Positions 9,225-13,663 of a DNA stretch of 13,663 bases are shown here, piece after piece (position 1 is the first letter of the stretch; every line of letters begins with the position of its first letter). The position numbers were made by a program, and so were the translations under genes. Origin of the DNA: CAMYLR01 sp039588915 (lineage in GTDB: Bacteria; Gemmatimonadota; Gemmatimonadetes; JACCXV01; JAHWKZ01); assembly GCA_039588915.1 (NCBI GenBank), contig JBDGYV010000052.1, positions 1-13,663 of the forward strand, written 5' to 3'. The notes below the pieces were generated by a model that worked only from the letters and a program-made list of their open reading frames with translations, had not been told where the DNA came from and searched no databases.

Positions 9225-9251
9225 GGGCCTCGCAGGCGGCTCCGAACCGCT

Positions 9252-9902
9252 GTGCGCCAGTCCTGCGGTTCTATCGAGTCATCGCACACCGTACGCGGCT
9301 CGCGCTTTGTGACTTGGCTGGCTCCAGCGGCTGACTCCAAGGCGGCTTCTCAGGTCCTCGATCGCCGCAGTCGATTGTACGCCGACGCCACCCATCACTG
9401 TTGGGCATACCGTACTTGGTCCGATGGCGATCTCCAGGCGGCCGGTTTCGACGCGGGCGAACCCAGCGGAACCGCCGGGCGGCCGATCCTGGGAGCTCTG
9501 GAGCGGGCCGACGTCGTCAATTCAGTTTGCGTGGTGTCGCGTTGGTTCGGCGGAACGCGACTCGGCACTGGTGGGCTTACGCGTGCCTATGCGGATGCGG
9601 CGCGGTTGGCAATCGAAGCTGCGATCGCCGTCCGTCGGTTGCCGGAGGTGGGGGTTTGGTCGCAGTTCGAGACACGCTTCCCGTACGCCGCCACGTCGCA
9701 GGTGCGTCGCGTGGCGGCCAAACACGCGGCACGCGAGGAGAACGCGGATTACGGTGAGCGGGTGAAGTTGGTGCTGTCGGTGCCGGCCGAAGAATCTGAC
9801 GGGTTCGAGCGCGCGTTGGCCGAGATCGGTGCCGGAACGGTTCATGCATCATCGCTGGGAGAGTGCCTTCGCCCGTCGAAGATCCCCCAGCGGAACGGGT
9901 AA
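9252..9902 (+). CDS. yigZ: YigZ/IMPACT-family protein (UPF0029)
   Basis: This 216-residue protein has the UPF0029/IMPACT N-terminal domain. The conserved run includes DATHHCWAYR (45-54), DAGEPSGTAGRPIL (67-80) and SRWFGGTRLGTGGLTRAY (96-113). The C-terminal part fits the small ferredoxin-like YigZ domain. E. coli YigZ is structurally characterised, with an elongation-factor-like C-terminal fold, but its biochemical role is unsettled; eukaryotic IMPACT regulates GCN2. The GTG at 9252 is the only start upstream of the conserved GSRF block, but no good Shine-Dalgarno sequence precedes it. It begins 27 bases after glyA and may be read through from there. Confidence 0.88.
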   Translation: MRQSCGSIESSHTVRGSRFVTWLAPAADSKAASQVLDRRSRLYADATHHCWAYRTWSDGDLQAAGFDAGEPSGTAGRPILGALERADVVNSVCVVSRWFGGTRLGTGGLTRAYADAARLAIEAAIAVRRLPEVGVWSQFETRFPYAATSQVRRVAAKHAAREENADYGERVKLVLSVPAEESDGFERALAEIGAGTVHASSLGECLRPSKIPQRNG

Positions 9903-9907
9903 AGCGG

Positions 9908-9938
9908 CTTGACGCTTCGCGCACGCGACACCTACTTT
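9908..9938 (+). promoter_or_regulatory. Possible promoter upstream of hsp20
   Basis: TTGACG (9909-9914) matches five of six bases of a -35 box, and TACTTT (9933-9938) follows after 18 bases as a weak -10. The same bases can be read as CTTGACG, 16 bases, CCTACTTT, which partly resembles a heat-shock sigma-32 promoter. Placement 20-50 bases before a small heat-shock gene makes it plausible. The -10 half is poor in either reading. Confidence 0.35.
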
Positions 9939-9959
9939 TGATTCACGAGGAGTTAGCGT

Positions 9960-10391
9960 ATGACCGACGAAGCACGAAAAAAAGGAACCGTCGACGATTT
10001 GCTTGCCGATGTCGAGGCATATATCGACGATTGGTTCCAAGCCAAGCTGCCGTTCACATTTCAGGGGGGTGTCCGCTGGACCCCACCGACGGATGTCTAT
10101 GAGACCGAGGATGACTACCGGGTAACGATGGCGATCCCTGGAATGAGTACCGAAGACATCGAAGTACATTTCGAGCGTGACACGTTGAGAGTTAGGGGGG
10201 TGCGACGGGAACGACGGGGCGATCCTCGGAACTACTTCAAGATGGAGATCCCGGTGGGACCTTTCGAGCGACGCATTCGGTTGCCACGATCGACCCAGGC
10301 CGACGAGATCACCGTTCACTACGAGAACGGCCTCTTACGGATTACGGTTCCCAAGGTCTCTCCAGTCGACGTGTCCATCGAGTCGGCGTGA
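9960..10391 (+). CDS. hsp20: Small heat-shock protein, Hsp20/alpha-crystallin family
   Basis: This 143-residue ATP-independent holdase chaperone would bind unfolding proteins in the cytoplasm. A short N-terminal arm (1-39) is followed by the alpha-crystallin domain, beginning WTPPTDVYETEDDYRV (40-55) and ending at the conserved NGLLRITVPK (123-132). A short C-terminal tail carries VSI (138-140), a form of the IxI motif used for oligomer assembly. The ATG at 9960 follows a strong GAGGAG (9947-9952) by seven bases. A possible promoter lies directly upstream, so this gene probably opens a new transcription unit. Its stop overlaps the start of the Minf_1886-family gene. Confidence 0.95.
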   Translation: MTDEARKKGTVDDLLADVEAYIDDWFQAKLPFTFQGGVRWTPPTDVYETEDDYRVTMAIPGMSTEDIEVHFERDTLRVRGVRRERRGDPRNYFKMEIPVGPFERRIRLPRSTQADEITVHYENGLLRITVPKVSPVDVSIESA

Positions 10392-10774
10392 ACAACACCC
10401 ACATCGATACCACGATCCGCGAGCGGTTACGCGAGCTAGATAATCGTTATGAGGAGCGAGCGTACGCGTTTGTTCTCATGGCTTTGGAGGAAGTAGTGGG
10501 TCGCTTGCCTCGTCGACGACACGTCACTGGTGAAGAGCTGGTCGAAGGGTGTCGTGATTTAGCGATACGGTTGTATGGGCCGATCTCGAAGACAGTCCTC
10601 GAACACTGGAATATCTCGACAACACGGGACTTCGGAGAGATCGTTTTCAATCTGCTCGAGGTAGGGGTCCTTTCGAAGGACGAAGCCGACGACAAGACCG
10701 ACTTCGATGACATCTTCGATTTCTCGGATGTCTTCGAGGTCCAATATCCATGGGGAGGGCGGCCGCTAGCATAG
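10388..10774 (+). CDS. Minf_1886-family protein of unknown function
   Basis: This 128-residue protein matches from memory the Minf_1886 family (described in Planctomycetes and Verrucomicrobia and found more widely), which has no assigned function. Recognisable features are an early RYEERAYAFVLMALE helix, the HVTGEELVEGCRDLA block, the YGPISKTVLEHWNI segment and DFGEIVFNLLEVGVLSK, followed by a strongly acidic C-terminal tail with many Asp and Phe residues. No signal peptide, membrane segment or catalytic motif is visible, so it is likely soluble and cytoplasmic. The GTG start overlaps the hsp20 stop by four bases, implying co-translation and perhaps a role in proteostasis; that is inference. 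Confidence 0.8.
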   Translation: MNNTHIDTTIRERLRELDNRYEERAYAFVLMALEEVVGRLPRRRHVTGEELVEGCRDLAIRLYGPISKTVLEHWNISTTRDFGEIVFNLLEVGVLSKDEADDKTDFDDIFDFSDVFEVQYPWGGRPLA

Positions 10775-10782
10775 ACGGCGGG

Positions 10783-10796
10783 CGTAGTACCCTACG
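10783..10796. other. Short inverted repeat before the zinc-ribbon gene
   Basis: CGTAG and CTACG form a perfect 5-bp dyad around a 4-base spacer, in the gap between the Minf_1886-family stop and the next start. It could be an operator half-site pair or a weak hairpin. It has no T run and is too short to be a convincing terminator. Confidence 0.2.
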
Positions 10797-10800
10797 ACGG

Positions 10801-10809
10801 GAGGGGAGG
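10801..10809 (+). promoter_or_regulatory. Strong Shine-Dalgarno sequence deciding an ATG start
   Basis: GAGGGGAGG lies five bases before the ATG at 10815 but only two bases before the GTG at 10812, so the ATG is the likelier start of the zinc-ribbon gene. Confidence 0.6.
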
Positions 10810-10814
10810 TTGTG

Positions 10815-11003
10815 ATGACGGAGTTTCCTGCGTGCCAAAAGTGTGGATCAGGCGTACTCATTCCGCTGTCGGATTATGGCCGGGACGGGGCAACAATCGA
10901 GTACAAAGCGTGGGTGTGCACCAACCCCGATTGTGGTTTCAATCTTCGCATCGACAACGGCGAGATCTCAATCGGCCGCACCGTAGGTCAATCGCTCAAA
11001 TAG
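10815..11003 (+). CDS. Small zinc-ribbon protein, function unknown
   Basis: This 62-residue protein has two cysteine pairs, CQKC (residues 7-10) and CTNPDC (36-41), spaced as in a treble-clef or zinc-ribbon fold that would bind one zinc ion. The segment between them is polar, and the C-terminus (RIDNGEISIGRTVGQ) continues as short strands. No enzymatic motif is present, so a protein- or nucleic-acid-binding role is likely. I do not recognise a named family. The very strong Shine-Dalgarno sequence supports real expression. The HAD hydrolase begins 28 bases downstream. Confidence 0.7.
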   Translation: MTEFPACQKCGSGVLIPLSDYGRDGATIEYKAWVCTNPDCGFNLRIDNGEISIGRTVGQSLK

Positions 11004-11031
11004 GCATCCACAGTGGCGGTGGATCGAGACG

Positions 11032-11742
11032 ATGATCCGCGCGATTATCTTTGATCTCGACAACACGCTAGTGGACTTCATGTCGATGAAGCGGCTGGCG
11101 GTCGACGCCGCCATTCACGCCATGATCGATGCCGGGTTGCCCTTGGATGTGGAGACAGCCGAGAAAGAGATCCTGTCCGTTTACGAACGGGAGGGGATCG
11201 AGTATCAAACCGTGTTCGACGATTTTCTCGAGGCCAAGTTCGGGCACGTCGACCACAAGATCCTGGCCGCTGGTGTAGTCGCCTACCGGCGGGCCAAGGA
11301 GGCGGCGCTCGTTCTCTATCCGCACGTCACGGTGACACTGATGGACCTCATCAAGCTCGGGTTGGACTTGGCGGTGGTTTCCGATGCCCCGCGCAGGGAG
11401 GCGTGGCTTCGATTGTGCTCGCTCAACCTGCACCACATGTTCGATGTCGTGGTGACGTTCGACGACACCGGGGAACGCAAGCCATCCGCGGCGCCGTTCC
11501 AGCGAGTCCTTTCGGAGCTCGGTGTTGAGCCGCACGAGGCGCTCATGGTCGGTGATTGGCCCGAACGGGATGTCGTTGGAGCCGCCAAAGTGAACATCCG
11601 AACCGTTTTCGCGCGCTACGGAGACACGTTTGGTACGGTCGATTCGGGTGCCGACTATGAGATCGACGATATTCAGGAACTGATTGGCATCGTCAACGAT
11701 TTGAACGCAGGGAAGTTGGGGGGAGCAAAGGCCAACACATGA
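11032..11742 (+). CDS. HAD-superfamily hydrolase, subfamily IA
   Basis: This 236-residue haloacid-dehalogenase-type phosphatase has all four motifs. Motif I is FDLDNT with nucleophile Asp8 and Asp10, motif II is the Ser117 in VVSDA, motif III is Lys150 in ERKPS and motif IV is GDWPERD with Asp175 and Asp180. A helical cap (about residues 20-95) lies between motifs I and II, as in subfamily IA. It resembles phosphoglycolate phosphatase/CTE7-like members, but its substrate cannot be assigned. A GGTGGA site (11018-11023) precedes the ATG by eight bases. Its stop overlaps the HIT gene's ATG (ATGA). Confidence 0.9.
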   Translation: MIRAIIFDLDNTLVDFMSMKRLAVDAAIHAMIDAGLPLDVETAEKEILSVYEREGIEYQTVFDDFLEAKFGHVDHKILAAGVVAYRRAKEAALVLYPHVTVTLMDLIKLGLDLAVVSDAPRREAWLRLCSLNLHHMFDVVVTFDDTGERKPSAAPFQRVLSELGVEPHEALMVGDWPERDVVGAAKVNIRTVFARYGDTFGTVDSGADYEIDDIQELIGIVNDLNAGKLGGAKANT

Positions 11743-12083
11743 GCGAATGTCTGTTTTGTGGGATCGCCACCGGGGAAATCGATGCCAGCGTCGTAGCTGA
11801 TGACGATCGGTGGCTGGCGTTTCGTGACGTCAATCCGCAGGCGCCAACACATATACTGGTGATACCCAAGAAGCATGTCGCAACCGTCAACGACTTGACG
11901 GGCGACGATGAAACTCTGGTCGGTGAGCTGGTACGCGCCGCGGCTCAGATCGCCACCGACGAAGGTATCGCCGAGGATGGTTATCGGCTGGTGTTTAACA
12001 CGAACGCGGGTGCCGGACAGACGGTGTTTCATTTGCATTTGCACTTGTTGGGCGGGAGACCTCTCTCGTGGCCTCCGGGGTAG
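11739..12083 (+). CDS. hinT: HIT-domain protein, Hint type
   Basis: This 114-residue histidine-triad protein would hydrolyse purine nucleoside phosphoramidates and aminoacyl-adenylates. The triad HLHLH is at 98-102, with the nucleophilic His100. It is followed by LLGGRPLSWPPG, the typical Hint C-terminus. The N-terminal CLFC (4-7), together with His38 and/or His46, resembles the zinc site of many bacterial members. Length is normal. The ATG overlaps the HAD gene stop, and yqeY starts ten bases after its own stop. Confidence 0.95.
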   Translation: MSECLFCGIATGEIDASVVADDDRWLAFRDVNPQAPTHILVIPKKHVATVNDLTGDDETLVGELVRAAAQIATDEGIAEDGYRLVFNTNAGAGQTVFHLHLHLLGGRPLSWPPG

Positions 12084-12092
12084 GGGACTGAT

Positions 12093-12545
12093 ATGAGCGA
12101 TAGCGAACTGGCAAATCGTCTCGCGGAGGACCAGAAGACGGCCCTCAAAGCCGGCGACAAGATCCGCGTGGCGACGTTGCGCCTAGTCTCGAGCGAGTTG
12201 ACAAATAAGCGGATCGAGCTCGGTCGTGATCCCGAGGAGGACGAGATCATTGCCGTATTGTCCAAGGGCCAGAAGCAACGCCGCGAAGCCGAGGAACAAT
12301 ATCGAGAGGCGGGCCGGGAGGAGTTGGCGGACAAAGAGGCGGCCGAGGCGGCGATCATCGGTGAGTATCTCCCGGAGCCGCTCGACGATGCCTCGTTGAC
12401 GCAGTTGATCGACGCGGCGATTTCGGAAACCGGTGCCGAGACGCTCAGAGACATGGGCGCAGTCATGGGGCGCTTGATGCCGGAGGTCCGAGGCCGCGTC
12501 GACGGCAGTGTTGTCAGCGCGCGCGTGAAGGAGCGACTCGGCTGA
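12093..12545 (+). CDS. yqeY: GatB/YqeY-domain protein
   Basis: This 150-residue protein is made entirely of the YqeY domain, also found at the C-terminus of the GatB amidotransferase subunit, where it helps to recognise tRNA. The N-terminal helical part includes RVATLRLVSSEL (25-36) and a charged KQRREAEEQY stretch (61-70). EYLPEPLDD (91-99) and MGAVMGRLMPEVRGRVDG (121-138) are the conserved signatures. The stand-alone protein has no established function; a tRNA-related role is inferred from the GatB relation. An AGGGGA site overlapping the HIT stop precedes the ATG by five bases. Confidence 0.95.
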   Translation: MSDSELANRLAEDQKTALKAGDKIRVATLRLVSSELTNKRIELGRDPEEDEIIAVLSKGQKQRREAEEQYREAGREELADKEAAEAAIIGEYLPEPLDDASLTQLIDAAISETGAETLRDMGAVMGRLMPEVRGRVDGSVVSARVKERLG

Positions 12546-12590
12546 CGCCGCGCCGCGGTTAACAACCAGCCTACCATATCGCCGTTCATT

Positions 12591-13663
12591 GTGACTCCAA
12601 TCGCTGAGCCCCAGACTTTGGTCGCCCTAGAGTGGTCGGCGATCTGTGAGTTGCTCGCGGAGCAGACCAACGCCGAGTCAGCGGCGTCGTCGCTGCGGGC
12701 GCTGAAGCCCCTGCCCGACATCGACGCGGCGCGCGACGCGTTGGCCGAGGTGGTCGAGGGAATGGACGTGATCGCTGGCGAGTCGGCATTACCAGCCCCG
12801 TATGTTGTCGATCAAGCTTCCACGGTGCGCGCTCTGGGGGTCGAAGGCGCCACACTCGACGGACCAGCGCTGATCTCGGCGGCGCGGACCCTCGAGGGTA
12901 CTCGAAAGCTGGCCACATTCCTCAAACGAAACGCTGATCGCTGGCCGCGGCTGGCGACCCGTTTCGAACACGCTCCGATTGAGCCCCAGCTCGAGCGCAC
13001 GATCCTCGACGCGTTCGACAGTGAGGCCAAGCTGGTCGACGAAGCCAGCCCCCATCTAAAGCGTTTCCGTCAGGAGGTGCGTCGACTCCGAACGACGATC
13101 GTCGATCGGCTAAACGCGATACTCGCCGGACTGCGCCACGTTCTCGTGGCGGTCGATAGCCAACCCACGGTACGCGACGGTCGTTACGTGGTTCCGCTCA
13201 GGCGCGAGGTGCTATCCGAAGTGCCAGGGATCGTGCACGACGAGTCGGTCTCCGGGGCGACGATCTTTGTCGAACCGAGCGCCATGGTCGAGTCCAATAA
13301 CGCGCTCCGACAAGGGGGTCTCGCGGTGCGTCGCGAGGAAGAGCGGATCCTAGGGGACCTATCCCGTGCGCTCGCCGGTCGTCGCGGTGAGCTGGAGCGC
13401 GCTGCTCGGCTTGCGCTCCACGCCGAGACGGTGCTGGCCAGGGCGCGCTACGGGTTGGCGACGAACGGTCATTCGCCCGAGCTGGGGGGCGACACGTTGG
13501 CGTTAGTCGACGCTCGGCACCCGTTGCTAGTTGCCCATTTCAATGAGATCGGCGTGGGCGACCTGGTCCCGCTGACGCTCGAGCTCGGACCGGACGAGCG
13601 AACGCTAGTGGTGACCGGTCCCAACACTGGCGGCAAAACGGTCCTCCTAAAGACGATCGGCGT
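12591..13663 (+). CDS. mutS2: Endonuclease MutS2, N-terminal part (runs off window)
   Basis: The first 357 residues of a MutS2 protein are visible; the family is usually about 780 residues, so the ATPase body and the C-terminal Smr nuclease domain lie beyond the window. The N-terminus (QTLVALEWSAICELLAEQ) and the following ALKPL match MutS2. The clamp and core helices (about 130-290) include RYVVPLRRE and VPGIVHDESVSGATIFVEP, and a Walker A, GPNTGGKT (343-350), is just complete. MutS2 lacks the mismatch-recognition domain of MutS. It is linked to suppression of recombination and, in Bacillus, to rescue of collided ribosomes. The GTG at 12591 is the only usable start after the in-frame yqeY stop that includes the conserved N-terminus, but no clear Shine-Dalgarno sequence precedes it. 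Confidence 0.93.
   Translation, partial: MTPIAEPQTLVALEWSAICELLAEQTNAESAASSLRALKPLPDIDAARDALAEVVEGMDVIAGESALPAPYVVDQASTVRALGVEGATLDGPALISAARTLEGTRKLATFLKRNADRWPRLATRFEHAPIEPQLERTILDAFDSEAKLVDEASPHLKRFRQEVRRLRTTIVDRLNAILAGLRHVLVAVDSQPTVRDGRYVVPLRREVLSEVPGIVHDESVSGATIFVEPSAMVESNNALRQGGLAVRREEERILGDLSRALAGRRGELERAARLALHAETVLARARYGLATNGHSPELGGDTLALVDARHPLLVAHFNEIGVGDLVPLTLELGPDERTLVVTGPNTGGKTVLLKTIG

Noticed and set aside
12029..12721. 230-codon reading frame on the - strand across yqeY and the start of mutS2
   Set aside because: It is Ser/Ala-rich and lies opposite two recognised families, so it is a shadow frame.

Overview
The window is a dense, GC-rich (about 60% by eye) bacterial chromosome segment. 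Seventeen genes all lie on the + strand, and no gene-free gap exceeds about 175 bases. No rRNA, tRNA, insertion sequence, CRISPR array or phage gene is visible. Half of the sixteen visible gene starts are GTG, and several genes are joined by 4-base GTGA or ATGA stop/start overlaps. The gene content (leucine dehydrogenase, beta-oxidation enzymes, Hsp20, a Minf_1886-family protein, HIT-YqeY-MutS2) suggests an aerobic heterotroph from a poorly cultured, high-GC phylum. Gemmatimonadota or a relative in the FCB/PVC sphere is my best guess, but it is only a guess because no marker rRNA is present.

Region 1 (1-6351) is an acyl-CoA/branched-chain catabolism cluster: a 5'-truncated acyl-CoA dehydrogenase, a metallo-beta-lactamase-fold hydrolase, a geranylgeranyl-reductase-family flavoprotein, an acetyl-CoA acetyltransferase, a 3-hydroxyacyl-CoA dehydrogenase and a second acyl-CoA dehydrogenase. 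Most of these genes overlap or touch. Three of the four beta-oxidation steps are present; an enoyl-CoA hydratase is not.

Region 2 (6400-9902) holds leucine dehydrogenase, ribose-5-phosphate isomerase B, serine hydroxymethyltransferase and a YigZ/IMPACT-family protein. Leucine dehydrogenase makes branched 2-oxo acids, whose CoA esters could feed acyl-CoA dehydrogenases like those of region 1. RpiB and GlyA link pentose phosphates with one-carbon metabolism.

Region 3 (9908-11003) is a small stress-like cluster: a possible promoter, a small heat-shock protein, a Minf_1886-family protein of unknown function joined to it by a GTGA overlap, and a 62-residue zinc-ribbon protein.

Region 4 (11032-13663) is a housekeeping run: HAD phosphatase, HIT/Hint protein, YqeY and the N-terminal part of MutS2, which runs off the window end with its Walker A motif just inside.

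I see no clearly new defence or mobile system. The best leads are the Hsp20/Minf_1886/zinc-ribbon group, the GGR-family flavoprotein and MBL hydrolase inside the beta-oxidation operon, and a small Arg-rich reading frame with a hairpin between two catabolic genes.
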